From JAQWQB01 sp047636995 (GTDB lineage: Bacteria > Bacteroidota > Bacteroidia > Flavobacteriales_D > Sanyastnellaceae), in contig JBLIGQ010000004.1 of the NCBI GenBank assembly GCA_047636995.1, positions 55,460 through 119,459 on the forward strand: a DNA stretch of 64,000 nt, read 5' to 3'. The notes below the pieces were generated by a model. It was not told the DNA's origin. It was given only the letters and a program-made list of their open reading frames with translations, and did not search any database. A program made the translations under genes and the position numbers. Below are positions 50,658 through 59,243 of this stretch, piece after piece. Each line of letters begins with the position of its first letter. Within the stretch, counting starts at the first letter, position 1.

Positions 50658-51971
50658 ATGCACATGAAGAAAGATGATTTAGCCTTATTTTGGTTTCGAA
50701 GAGACCTCAGACTCACTGATAACGTTGGCTTAAACAAAGCTTTAACCTCTGGCAAAAAAGTGTTGTGTGTTTTCATTTTCGATACCACCATACTTGAAAA
50801 ACTTTCGGCAAAAGATGATGCTAGAGTAACATTCCTTCACCAAGAGCTCCAAAGAATTCAATTGGAGTTGGAAGAAAAGGGTTCTACTTTAATCGTACGG
50901 CATGGAAAACCATCAGAAATTTGGACGAAATTGATTGAGGATTTCAATCCTTCTTCTGTTTACACCAATCGCGACTATGAACCATACGCTCATGACCGTG
51001 ATAAGGCAGTTCATACCCTATTGTTAGCAAAAGACATCAAATTCATTGGCGCAAAAGACCAAGTCATCTTTGAGAAGAATGAGGTTACAAAAGACAACGG
51101 ATCTCCTTATTCTATTTTCACTCCTTATATGCGGAAGTGGAAGTCACTTTTAACAGAAGCTCACATCACTCCTGTTCGTTCTGAAGACCATCTTAATTTT
51201 CTTTTACCAATAGATTCGGTAAAGATTCCCTCTCTAGAATCAATGGGCTTTACCCCATCAGCCATCGAATTCCCTTCTACCAAAGTCCAGAGTTCAATTG
51301 TTGCCAACTATGAAGCCACCAGAGACATTCCCTCAATACGGGGAACTACGCGGATAAGTATGCACTTGAGATTTGGTACGATTGGAATTAGAATGCTTGT
51401 GAAGTTAGCTAAAGCGGAAAGTGACAAATGGCTGAATGAATTAATTTGGCGAGAGTTCTACCAAATGATTCTCTTTTTTCATCCTCACACGGTAAATAAG
51501 GCCTTCAAGCCGAAGTATGACCGTGTAGAATGGGTTAACAATGAAGTACATTTCAATGCGTGGTGTGAAGGGAAAACAGGCTATCCAATTGTAGATGCGG
51601 GCATGCGTGAGTTGAACAAAACAGGTTTTATGCACAACCGCGTTCGCATGATTGCTGCTAGTTTCCTTGTGAAGCATCTTTTGGTTGATTGGAGATGGGG
51701 AGAAAGGTATTTCGCAGAAAAACTACTTGATTTTGAGCTGGCGAGTAACGTTGGTGGCTGGCAATGGGCAGCAAGTTCTGGTTGCGATGCTGCTCCCTAT
51801 TTTAGGGTATTCAATCCTTATGCACAGCAAAAGAAGTTCGACCCAGAATTTAAGTACATCAAAAAGTGGGTTCCCGAGTATGGCTCAAGCGCTTATCCGG
51901 AAGCTATTGTTGAGCACAAAATGGCAAGAGAACGCGTGCTTGCCGTCTACAAAGAGGCCCTATCTGATTAG
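50658..51971 (+). CDS. phr: Deoxyribodipyrimidine photolyase (class I, cryptochrome/photolyase family)
   Basis: 437 residues. The N-terminal antenna-binding Rossmann domain (LFWFRRDLRLTDNVGLNKAL) and the FAD-binding helical domain are both present. The latter shows GTTRISMHLRFGTIGIRML, ELIWREFYQMILFFHP, and GYPIVDAGMRELNKTGFMHN, then RVRMIAASFLVKHLLVDWRW and NVGGWQWAASSGCDAAPYFR with the conserved Trp and FAD-contact Asn/Asp region. It repairs cyclobutane pyrimidine dimers with blue light. Two ATGs are close together (50658, 50664). A leader with tandem hairpins precedes it. Confidence 0.95.
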   Translation: MHMKKDDLALFWFRRDLRLTDNVGLNKALTSGKKVLCVFIFDTTILEKLSAKDDARVTFLHQELQRIQLELEEKGSTLIVRHGKPSEIWTKLIEDFNPSSVYTNRDYEPYAHDRDKAVHTLLLAKDIKFIGAKDQVIFEKNEVTKDNGSPYSIFTPYMRKWKSLLTEAHITPVRSEDHLNFLLPIDSVKIPSLESMGFTPSAIEFPSTKVQSSIVANYEATRDIPSIRGTTRISMHLRFGTIGIRMLVKLAKAESDKWLNELIWREFYQMILFFHPHTVNKAFKPKYDRVEWVNNEVHFNAWCEGKTGYPIVDAGMRELNKTGFMHNRVRMIAASFLVKHLLVDWRWGERYFAEKLLDFELASNVGGWQWAASSGCDAAPYFRVFNPYAQQKKFDPEFKYIKKWVPEYGSSAYPEAIVEHKMARERVLAVYKEALSD

Positions 51972-51991
51972 AGTGAAACTTACTTTCGTAC

Positions 51992-51999
51992 TACCTTTG
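51992..51999 (+). promoter_or_regulatory. -7 element of the CoA-transferase, leaderless-type
   Basis: TACCTTTG, an exact TAnnTTTG match, followed by CTTC and the ATG at 52004. Confidence 0.65.
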
Positions 52000-52003
52000 C
52001 TTC

Positions 52004-53074
52004 ATGAATCCATTGAAAGACTTGTTCGTTTTAGATTTATCGAGTGTTCTAGCCGGGCCCTCTGTAGGTACTTTTTTTGCTGAATTAGGAGCACGAGTAA
52101 TCAAGGTTGAAAACCTTAATCGAGGAGGCGATGTAACCAATCAATGGCGCCTTCCACAAGAAAAAGACAAAAAAGTATCTGCTTACTACGCTTCTGTCAA
52201 TTATTTAAAAGAAACGTATCTGTTAGATTTAAAGACTGAAGAAGGCAGTGCACAAGTGAATAAGTGGCTTGGCGAAGCAGACATAGTCATTGAAAACTTC
52301 AAAGCAAAAGACCGTTCAAAATTCGGAGTGGCTCCTGAAGTATTGAGGAGGCGTTTCCCACAGCTGATTCACTGCCACCTTAAGGGGTTTTGGCAAGATG
52401 ATGGGCGCGTTGCATATGATGTTGTATTGCAGGCTGAAGGAGGATTCATGAGCATGAACGGCACGGCAGACTCTGGTCCTGTTAAAATGCCCGTTGCCAT
52501 GATTGATATTTTGGCTGCACACCAAATGAAAGAGGCTCTATTACTCGCTTTATTTCAGCGTGAAAAAACGGGCCAGGGCTCTTATTCTGAGGTTTCATTG
52601 GAAGAGGCCGGGCTATCAGCTCTTACAAATCAAGCTTCAAACTTCTTAATGTCGAACCACGTTGCGCAGCGCATCGGTAGTCAACACCCAAACATTGCGC
52701 CGTATGGTGATACGTTTAATTGTGCCGATGGAAAATTAATTGTTTTAGCGGTAGGGAGCGATGCACAATTTCAACTGCTTTGCGCATACATTGGGGCTGG
52801 TGAATTGGCGCTAGAAGTTCAATTTCAAAGCAATGCGCAACGCGTGATTAACAGGCCAGCGTTGCAACAGTCACTGTCTAAACATATAGAACGAATGGAT
52901 TCTGGTGATTTCTTGAGGTATTGCCATGATCATGAAATACCCGCAGGAGCAATTCGCTCAATTGATGAGGTGATGAATTCACCAGCGGCAAAAAAGATGC
53001 TTTGCTCAGAGGAGCAGCATGGAGAGAAAACCGAACGTCTGTCATCCATCGCTTTTCAATTTAAAGAAGTTTAA
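52004..53074 (+). CDS. CaiB/BaiF family (type III) CoA-transferase
   Basis: 356 residues, shorter than the ~400 usual. It has LDLSSVLAGPSVGTFFAELGA near the N terminus (split as LDLSSVLAGPSVGT and FFAELGA), VIENFKAKDRSKFGV with the conserved region after it, and GSQHPNIAPYGDTF, the mid-protein family motif. The catalytic Asp is expected in the YDVVLQAEGGFM block (about 140), as in FAIVT/DLVxQA-type motifs. It moves CoA between acyl groups; substrate unknown. Monocistronic; stop 1 bp from the convergent transglycosylase stop. Confidence 0.88.
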   Translation: MNPLKDLFVLDLSSVLAGPSVGTFFAELGARVIKVENLNRGGDVTNQWRLPQEKDKKVSAYYASVNYLKETYLLDLKTEEGSAQVNKWLGEADIVIENFKAKDRSKFGVAPEVLRRRFPQLIHCHLKGFWQDDGRVAYDVVLQAEGGFMSMNGTADSGPVKMPVAMIDILAAHQMKEALLLALFQREKTGQGSYSEVSLEEAGLSALTNQASNFLMSNHVAQRIGSQHPNIAPYGDTFNCADGKLIVLAVGSDAQFQLLCAYIGAGELALEVQFQSNAQRVINRPALQQSLSKHIERMDSGDFLRYCHDHEIPAGAIRSIDEVMNSPAAKKMLCSEEQHGEKTERLSSIAFQFKEV

Positions 53075-53075
53075 A

Positions 53076-54005
53076 TTATTTCGCAGGAAACAGCACTTGA
53101 TATTCTTTTCTAGATTTATTGCGAAGAGCATTCCTTCTTAGCCAAGGGTTCAAGGTTTTCAAGATGTTGTAATTCACCTCGTGTTCTAGGGCAAAAGCTG
53201 CTAGGTTATCAATTGTAGAATCTACAGCTACCGTGCGAGTTATATATGGCTGATATAAATCTTTTGGACGAACAACAAATCCGTAATTGCTGCCATTATT
53301 GAGGATTTCTTTAACAGCCAAAATACGGTAGACATACCTTCCCGTTTCGCTGTTCAACATTAAATCCCAATAGCTTTCAACTTGCTGCTTATTAAGTTGC
53401 TTGTCAACGCCCCCCATGCCCATGTTATACGAAGCGGCTACCAATGCCCAATCTCCATACTTATCATACGAATTCTGGAGGTACTCACAAGCTGCTTGAG
53501 TTGCTTTTACAACATCATAACGTTCATCAACTTCATTATTAATTTCCAGTCCGTAGCTCTCTCCTGTTGCATCCATAAATTGCCAAAACCCACTTGCTCC
53601 TGCTGCAGAAACCGCATTGGTCAATCCACTTTCAATGACTGCTAAGTATTTGAAATCATCTGGAATATTGTTCTTAGCTAGAATAGGTTCAATGACCGGG
53701 AACCATCTGTTTGCTCTTTTGAAAACTAGAAAGCTGTTGCTGTGCCAGTAGGTATTCACGAGTAATTCGCGGTCCAATTTCTCCTTCACTCCAAATTTAT
53801 TAAGGGGCACTTCTACTCCACCAAAAGTGACATCCTCAGGTGTAGCTAATGAAAATACTTTATAGTTCTCTTCTATATGGTCTTGGTACTTCGCATCCAT
53901 GTCTTTTTCTGGAAGCCCTGAATCAAAAGAGAAAAGTGACAGTGCAATGATTACAATTGAAAAAGTAATGATTGGCCAGAAAAAGGCTTTAGGATTGGAT
54001 GTCAT
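53076..54005 (-). CDS. Lytic transglycosylase (SLT domain, MltD-like)
   Basis: 309 residues with an N-terminal membrane anchor or signal (~8-27; FFWPIITFSIVIIALSLFSF). The SLT domain holds catalytic Glu125 in KYLAVIESGL, then ASGFWQFMDATGESYGL and ALVAASYNMGMGGVDKQL. It cleaves peptidoglycan glycan strands to anhydro-muropeptides. No LysM motif is obvious at the C terminus. The ATG overlaps the stop of the GlcNAc-1-P transferase gene by 4 bases, making it the last gene of the capsule operon; it may open the wall for polymer export. Confidence 0.88.
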   Translation of the reverse strand: MTSNPKAFFWPIITFSIVIIALSLFSFDSGLPEKDMDAKYQDHIEENYKVFSLATPEDVTFGGVEVPLNKFGVKEKLDRELLVNTYWHSNSFLVFKRANRWFPVIEPILAKNNIPDDFKYLAVIESGLTNAVSAAGASGFWQFMDATGESYGLEINNEVDERYDVVKATQAACEYLQNSYDKYGDWALVAASYNMGMGGVDKQLNKQQVESYWDLMLNSETGRYVYRILAVKEILNNGSNYGFVVRPKDLYQPYITRTVAVDSTIDNLAAFALEHEVNYNILKTLNPWLRRNALRNKSRKEYQVLFPAK

Positions 54006-55048
54006 GAATAGCTGTATTTACCTTGTTGTAAGTTTCTGCGTGAAACCATAAAGAAAGATATGAAAACGATCAATAAATAAATCACCGTTCCCCATTTCAA
54101 ACGAAATAATTCTTCTCCTTGGTATGTTAATAAAATATATGCCCATGTGGAATTCAAAAAAGACCAGAAAAAGTATGCAAGCGTAATGCTCCCGTCTTTC
54201 ATGCCTAAATACGATAGGTTATGTGTACTGTGGTCTCTCCCTCCCACGAAAGGCGATCTTTTATGACGAATTCGATTAATGGTAACTAGAGTCGTGTCAC
54301 AAAGCGGCGTGAACAGAACTACAACAGGAAGCACCCAGTTTTGAGGGGATGCAAACTGCCCGGAAATAGCAGGATGGTTCCAAACAAAAACAATGGTTAC
54401 GCCTGCTACGAAGACCCCCAAGAGTTGACTGCCTGAATCTCCCATATAAAGCTTTGAAGGATGCCAATTTAAGACCAAGAACCCGAGTAATGTGGCAAGC
54501 ATCCCAAGTGATAGCCAACCAATAAAGGTGGACGGATAAAGCCACCAAATTAATAATAAAGGGGGTAAAACAGCTGCCGTAGTAACACCATCCATATTAT
54601 CTAACATGTTCACTGAGTTCATCAAGCCTACTACCCAGAAAACCGTAATCAATAAGTCTGAAAAAACACCTAGGCCTGTTTCAATGAATACTCCACCTAA
54701 AAACAAAACCAATCCACAACATAATTGAGCTACAAACTTCAGCCAAGGCTTTGTATTAAATGCATCATCTGCTAAGCCCATTAGAAAAGCCAAAACTACA
54801 GACAATCCCAACGCTGCAATTTGAATTGACATGAGGGTTGTTTGATCTGCAAAAAGAAAGGCGCAAATCATTGACACCAGAAAGCCGATAAAGAATGAAA
54901 CACCACCAATAGTTGGCTTCGTTTGGTTGCTCCAACGAACCTGAAAATCAGCGGTTTGGTTTTTTGTCCCTAAGGTTCTCAAAAAGCGCAACAGCAAGAA
55001 GTTCACTGCCCAACCTAAGGTTGCCAAAATCAGAACATATAATAACAT
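54002..55048 (-). CDS. Polyprenyl-phosphate GlcNAc-1-phosphate transferase (WecA/MraY family)
   Basis: 348 residues from the ATG at 55048, which follows the rfbC stop by one base (TAA-T-ATG); an upstream in-frame Met lies inside rfbC. About 11 membrane helices. Family motifs: GLADDAFNTKPW (catalytic Asp-Asp), NMLDNMDGVTT (nucleophile region) and GGRDHSTHNL (His loop). It transfers a sugar-1-phosphate from a UDP-sugar to undecaprenyl phosphate, starting glycan assembly. Substrate sugar is inferred from family only. Coupled to the transglycosylase gene by a 4-base overlap. Confidence 0.9.
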   Translation of the reverse strand: MLLYVLILATLGWAVNFLLLRFLRTLGTKNQTADFQVRWSNQTKPTIGGVSFFIGFLVSMICAFLFADQTTLMSIQIAALGLSVVLAFLMGLADDAFNTKPWLKFVAQLCCGLVLFLGGVFIETGLGVFSDLLITVFWVVGLMNSVNMLDNMDGVTTAAVLPPLLLIWWLYPSTFIGWLSLGMLATLLGFLVLNWHPSKLYMGDSGSQLLGVFVAGVTIVFVWNHPAISGQFASPQNWVLPVVVLFTPLCDTTLVTINRIRHKRSPFVGGRDHSTHNLSYLGMKDGSITLAYFFWSFLNSTWAYILLTYQGEELFRLKWGTVIYLLIVFISFFMVSRRNLQQGKYSYS

Positions 55049-55049
55049 A

Positions 55050-55601
55050 TTAAAGGGTGAATGGCGATTCGAATGATTGCCAAGGTGTGGCCTCAGCATC
55101 TTTATCACTGATCACCGGGTCTTCATTGCCCCAGTCAATCCCTAAACCGGGGTCATTCCAAAGCAGGTTTCGTTCACATTCTTTGTTGTAAAACCCTGTA
55201 CACTTATAAGAGAAGACAGTTTGATCTTCAAGGGTTAGAAATCCATGTGCAAATCCAGGTGGAATCCAAAACTGAAGTTTATTTTTCGCTGAAAGAATCA
55301 CAGATTGGTGCTGCCCAAACGTTGGTGAATCTGTGCGTAAATCTACGGCAATGTCTAAGACAGCTCCATGACAGACCCGCACTAGTTTCCCTTGCTGAGC
55401 AGGAGGTATTTGAAAATGCAATCCGCGCATGGTATTCGCTAACGAACCTGATTCATTGTCTTGCACAAAGTTCACCCCCAAGCCTGTGGCCTCTTGAAAA
55501 CGTTGTTGGTTAAATGGTTCCATAAAGTAGCCACGGTGATCTGTGAAAACAGAAGGTTCAAGGATTAGCAACCCTTCAATACTCAGCGACTTCACATTCA
55601 T
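55050..55601 (-). CDS. rfbC: dTDP-4-dehydrorhamnose 3,5-epimerase
   Basis: 183 residues, the usual RmlC length. FTDHRGYFMEPFNQQRF near the N terminus, NTMRGLHFQIPP, AVLDIAVDLRTDSPTFGQH, FWIPPGFAHGFLTLEDQT and YKCTGFYNKECERNLLWNDP are all RmlC motifs, including the catalytic His. It makes dTDP-L-rhamnose precursor with RfbABD, which are not in the window. Its ATG overlaps the stop of the Wzc-like kinase by 4 bases. Confidence 0.97.
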   Translation of the reverse strand: MNVKSLSIEGLLILEPSVFTDHRGYFMEPFNQQRFQEATGLGVNFVQDNESGSLANTMRGLHFQIPPAQQGKLVRVCHGAVLDIAVDLRTDSPTFGQHQSVILSAKNKLQFWIPPGFAHGFLTLEDQTVFSYKCTGFYNKECERNLLWNDPGLGIDWGNEDPVISDKDAEATPWQSFESPFTL

Positions 55602-57994
55602 TTCTTTCTTCCTTTGCGTTTTGAATTATTCTCATCGTAATACCCATAGCCGTATCCATAGCCGTATCCGTAGCCATAGCCATAGCTGTAGGCATATTTA
55701 TTTCGATCTAAATCAACCCCATTTAATATCACTGACAATTTCGAAATCTTATTCTCATTAATCAAGCGGTCAACATTTTGAACGAATTGCTTTTTCGAAT
55801 AATCTGCACGAAAGATGTAAAGCGGATAATCTGCTTTTTGAATCATCGCAATTCCGTCTGTCACCAAACCTACTGGAGGGGTGTCAAGGATGATCATGTC
55901 ATAGGACTTCTTCAGTTCATCAAGAATCTCATCCATGCGCGCGCTAATGATCAGTTCACTCGGATTAGGAGGAATTGGACCTGCAGTGATGAAATCTAAA
56001 TGCTCCATTTCAGTTCTATTCACGCATTCGGCTATGCTAGACTCACCAATAAGGAGCGTGCTCATGCCCCTGGTATTAGCTACATCAAATGCTTTGTGAA
56101 TCTTCGGCTTACGCATGTCCAAATCAAGCACAATCACCTTCTTTCCACTAAAAGCTACAATCCCTGAGAGGTTCAGTGCAATAAACGTCTTCCCTTCCCC
56201 ACTGATCGTAGAAGTTACAGCGGCAATTTTCGTTCCCGGTGTATTGTCAATGTATTGCAAATTTGTACGAACAGATCGAAACGATTCAGCAATCATTGAC
56301 TTGGGATTTCTATCTACCAAGAGCATTGAGATTGGAATGTTCTCTTTGTAGCGCGGAATGACTCCCAGGGTCGAAATAGATGCATTAGACAGCCGCACTA
56401 TTTCGTTCAATGAAGTAACCTGGTTGTGCAGTAAATAGCGCAAACTGATATAAATAAAGCCCAATATAACTCCGGCCATGATGAACGAAACAAAGATGAT
56501 ATTTCGTTTTGGTGCAACAGGAATTTGTGGAAGCCTTACATCATCTAAAACCTGATTTTGGGTAACAAAACCTTCTTTCGAGATGCGGTACTCAATGCGC
56601 TTTTCAAGCAACATTGTATAATACTTCTCATTGATGTTGAACAACCGTTCCAATCTCGCAAATTCCAACTCTTTGGTTGGAAGTTGGAAGTATACTTCTT
56701 CAACTTCTTTTAGCTTTTTATAATTCTCATCTTTTCGCTCTACAAGCTTAGAAAGAAGGGCGTCAATGGTCTCAACAATTAACGTTTTCTGAATCCTAAT
56801 TTGGTATTCATAAGACTTAACTATGTCACTTTCGTCAGTGACAGTAAATAACGCTTCTTCCTTTTTCAGAAGAAGGTTGAAAAGGTTGTTCAACAAACCG
56901 CTCAAGGAACTTTCGAACTGGCTGCCTGCCACCAGCGGAACCAAATTATAAACTTCAATATTTTCAGGAGATTGGCCTGTCAGTCCGCGCACTTGACTCA
57001 ACAGTTTCTCTTCAACCTCGAGCTGAATAACCCTATTCTCAATTTCGCTTAGACGCGTAAGATAAACACCAGATAGACTCTCGAGGTTAGAGATTTTGTT
57101 GTCTTGTTTGTAGCTGTTTAGGAGTGTCTCTGAATTTCGAAGGTTTTGAAAAACCGTATCAATCTGTGTATCAATGAAAGAAAGAATATTCTCATCACTC
57201 CGCTGTCTCTTTTCCAGATCAAACCGAATAAATTCATTTGATAAGGCTTGCACAAAATCACGGGCGAGGTAAGGATTATTGTCTTTGAACGAAATTTGCA
57301 CCGTTTTTGCGGTATTGTTCAGCACACGCACATCCAATGAATTCACAAACCTATTGGCCATTGAGCTCAAGCTGTTGATGCGAAAAAACAGTTCATTACT
57401 TCCCTTTAGTCCACGAATTTGTTCTTCGTCAATAACCACCAACTTCACTTTCGCCCCAGGAAGCTGAACTACTTCATTTTGCTGCACATTCTCATAGGTT
57501 GAGGCACCATGTCTCAATGAGAATGACAGATCATCTTGAAAAGAAACAACAATGTGTTTATTCAGTAATTGATTGTTTTCTAGCTCAATAATTTCAACTC
57601 GGTAGGGTGAAAGGATGTAGTGTTCATTGGTTAATATTCGCCCTTTGGCAAAATAACTCACCTGCAGCGGAATAATACCTAAAGTATTCTGGACCAAAAG
57701 TTTAGAACGCATTAACTCTACTCTTCCTTCAAGACCATTGTCACTAACAAACTGGTTTACATTAAGCACCCTATTTGCGCTGTCATCTTCACCCAATTGG
57801 AGAATTGCTTTTGCCTCATAGACATCAGGTGTATACCGCAGATAAAGAAAGGCTGCAATGGCACTTAAGATCAAAAAACTAATCAACCAAGGAAGTGATC
57901 GCCTCACAATATGAAGGAACAAACCAAGGTCGAACTCATTTGAAAAGTTCGTTATCCGTTCTCGGTATTCTGAATAGTCTTGATTTTCTTGCAT
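55598..57994 (-). CDS. Wzc-type chain-length determinant / bacterial tyrosine kinase
   Basis: 798 residues. An N-terminal Wzz domain with membrane helix ~34-50 (WLISFLILSAIAAFLYL), a long coiled-coil periplasmic part (~250-450), a second membrane helix (~510-530; IIFVSFIMAGVILGFIYIS), and a cytoplasmic BY-kinase domain with Walker A STISGEGKT, Walker A' VIVLDLDMRKP and Walker B MIILDTPPVGLV. The tail is an alternating Gly-Tyr run (~770-785) then a basic end, the autophosphorylated tyrosine cluster. Controls capsule polymer length and export with Wza. Follows the Wza-like gene after 3 bp. Confidence 0.95.
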   Translation of the reverse strand: MQENQDYSEYRERITNFSNEFDLGLFLHIVRRSLPWLISFLILSAIAAFLYLRYTPDVYEAKAILQLGEDDSANRVLNVNQFVSDNGLEGRVELMRSKLLVQNTLGIIPLQVSYFAKGRILTNEHYILSPYRVEIIELENNQLLNKHIVVSFQDDLSFSLRHGASTYENVQQNEVVQLPGAKVKLVVIDEEQIRGLKGSNELFFRINSLSSMANRFVNSLDVRVLNNTAKTVQISFKDNNPYLARDFVQALSNEFIRFDLEKRQRSDENILSFIDTQIDTVFQNLRNSETLLNSYKQDNKISNLESLSGVYLTRLSEIENRVIQLEVEEKLLSQVRGLTGQSPENIEVYNLVPLVAGSQFESSLSGLLNNLFNLLLKKEEALFTVTDESDIVKSYEYQIRIQKTLIVETIDALLSKLVERKDENYKKLKEVEEVYFQLPTKELEFARLERLFNINEKYYTMLLEKRIEYRISKEGFVTQNQVLDDVRLPQIPVAPKRNIIFVSFIMAGVILGFIYISLRYLLHNQVTSLNEIVRLSNASISTLGVIPRYKENIPISMLLVDRNPKSMIAESFRSVRTNLQYIDNTPGTKIAAVTSTISGEGKTFIALNLSGIVAFSGKKVIVLDLDMRKPKIHKAFDVANTRGMSTLLIGESSIAECVNRTEMEHLDFITAGPIPPNPSELIISARMDEILDELKKSYDMIILDTPPVGLVTDGIAMIQKADYPLYIFRADYSKKQFVQNVDRLINENKISKLSVILNGVDLDRNKYAYSYGYGYGYGYGYGYGYYDENNSKRKGRKK
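55640..55692. repeat. GGYTAY-type hexanucleotide microrepeat (Gly-Tyr tail)
   Basis: Seven or so tandem 6-bp units (ccatag/ccgtat on the plus strand) encode the alternating GY tail of the tyrosine kinase. Such microrepeats are prone to slippage in steps of two residues. Confidence 0.7.
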
Positions 57995-57997
57995 TCG

Positions 57998-58756
57998 TTA
58001 AAAAGCACCGATTAAAATTGCGTAGATGAGTGCGACCCCAGACACAAGGGTGATATAGGGCGCAACGTCTTTCATTATTTCAGCTGCAATTTCTGGAACA
58101 GGCTCCACATAAATCACATCATTTGCCTGCACAACAAGAGATGCATATTGCATTCCTTCAATGGTTGAAAGATCCATCAGGTAAATCTCCCGCTTCCCGT
58201 CAATCAACCGGATAAGTTTTACCTTTCGCGCATCCCCTCGGTCAGCTAATCCGCCTGACAATGCAAGCGCTTCAATGACTGTTGTATTCCGGTTGATCAA
58301 GTTGATTACCTTGGCTTGCCCGGCTGCCCCTGGAAACACTACAACTCTATTATTCATTACTTGAACAATAGCGAAAGGGTCTTGGTAGTATTGTGTGTAA
58401 AGCTGCTCCAGTTTCTCTTCTGCCTCGTTGGGCGTAAGGCCTTTGACATAAATCTCACCGAGTTCTGGAAGCTCCACTGTCCCGTCAGCTTCAACCAAAA
58501 ACGTAGTATTTGGAAAGGCTATAAACTTCTCTGTATCGGCTGTACCAGCAGTGATGTCCAATAATTTAGCCCCACTATTAGAAAATAATCGGAACAAAAT
58601 AACATCCGTTGGAGAGATGCGGTATTCTTCTTGAACGATACTATCAGAAGGGGTGTCAAAAACATAATCATGATCTGTCTTGAACATCACGTTCCTGTTG
58701 ATTGTACAACTAGAAAATCCGATGACTACAAGAAGAAAAAGTACGAGTTGTTTCAT
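57998..58756 (-). CDS. Wza-type polysaccharide export lipoprotein
   Basis: 252 residues from the ATG at 58756. A lipobox signal (LVVIGFSSCTIN, Cys17) is followed by a Poly_export domain (~50-130; YRISPTDVILFRLFS, and NRVVVFPGAAGQAKVINLIN), two SLBB-like regions, and a C-terminal hydrophobic segment (~230-250; YITLVSGVALIYAILIG), matching the outer-membrane helix of Wza. Forms the channel for capsule or EPS. First gene of the minus-strand operon with the Wzc-like kinase. A TTG start at 58783 was rejected because it lies at the promoter. Confidence 0.92.
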   Translation of the reverse strand: MKQLVLFLLVVIGFSSCTINRNVMFKTDHDYVFDTPSDSIVQEEYRISPTDVILFRLFSNSGAKLLDITAGTADTEKFIAFPNTTFLVEADGTVELPELGEIYVKGLTPNEAEEKLEQLYTQYYQDPFAIVQVMNNRVVVFPGAAGQAKVINLINRNTTVIEALALSGGLADRGDARKVKLIRLIDGKREIYLMDLSTIEGMQYASLVVQANDVIYVEPVPEIAAEIMKDVAPYITLVSGVALIYAILIGAF

Positions 58757-58788
58757 AAGGCTCTGCTCTTTGGATAAAGGCAATCAAA

Positions 58789-58796
58789 CAAAAGTA
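58789..58796 (-). promoter_or_regulatory. -7 element of the capsule export operon
   Basis: TACTTTTG, an exact TAnnTTTG match, 32 bp before the ATG at 58756. Confidence 0.6.
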
Positions 58797-58865
58797 AGGA
58801 ACAGCGGGCAAATCTGAGGCAAGAACTGTATATCAATCTGTGTCAATTTCATTCAAAAGCATTAC

Positions 58866-58873
58866 TACCTTTG
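58866..58873 (+). promoter_or_regulatory. -7 element of the CoA-binding protein, leaderless-type
   Basis: TACCTTTG, an exact TAnnTTTG match, followed by CTAC and the ATG at 58878. Confidence 0.65.
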
Positions 58874-58877
58874 CTAC

Positions 58878-59237
58878 ATGGCAAAAACAGTAGTAATTGG
58901 AGCTAGTCCGAATCCACAAAGATACAGTCACAATTCCACTTTGAAACTCAACGCCCATGGCGAAGAGGTCTTTCCAATTGGCATTAGAGCTGGTGTTATA
59001 GGTGCGCAGGCCATTATTACTGACCAACCGCACATTTCAAATGTTGAAACAGTAACTTTATACGTAGGTCCAGCCCATCAAGCTGCGTGGGCTGACTATA
59101 TTTTAGAACTTGCTCCAAAAAGAGTCATCTTTAATCCAGGAACGCACAACCCTGAGCTGATCCAACAATTGGAGCAAGCCGGAATTGAGACAGAAGAGGC
59201 TTGCACATTAGTGCTGCTGGCCACCGGAACTTATTGA
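58878..59237 (+). CDS. CoA-binding domain protein (YccU-like)
   Basis: 119 residues of a Rossmann CoA-binding fold: KTVVIGASPNPQRYSHNSTL at the N terminus, EVFPIGIRAGVIGAQAI, YVGPAHQAAWADYI and KRVIFNPGTHNPELIQQLEQ. Such small proteins resemble the N-terminal domain of acyl-CoA synthetases; function in cells is not established. A 6-bp gap separates it from the acetyltransferase gene, so the three plus-strand genes here are probably one operon. Confidence 0.9.
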   Translation: MAKTVVIGASPNPQRYSHNSTLKLNAHGEEVFPIGIRAGVIGAQAIITDQPHISNVETVTLYVGPAHQAAWADYILELAPKRVIFNPGTHNPELIQQLEQAGIETEEACTLVLLATGTY

Positions 59238-59243
59238 ACAACT

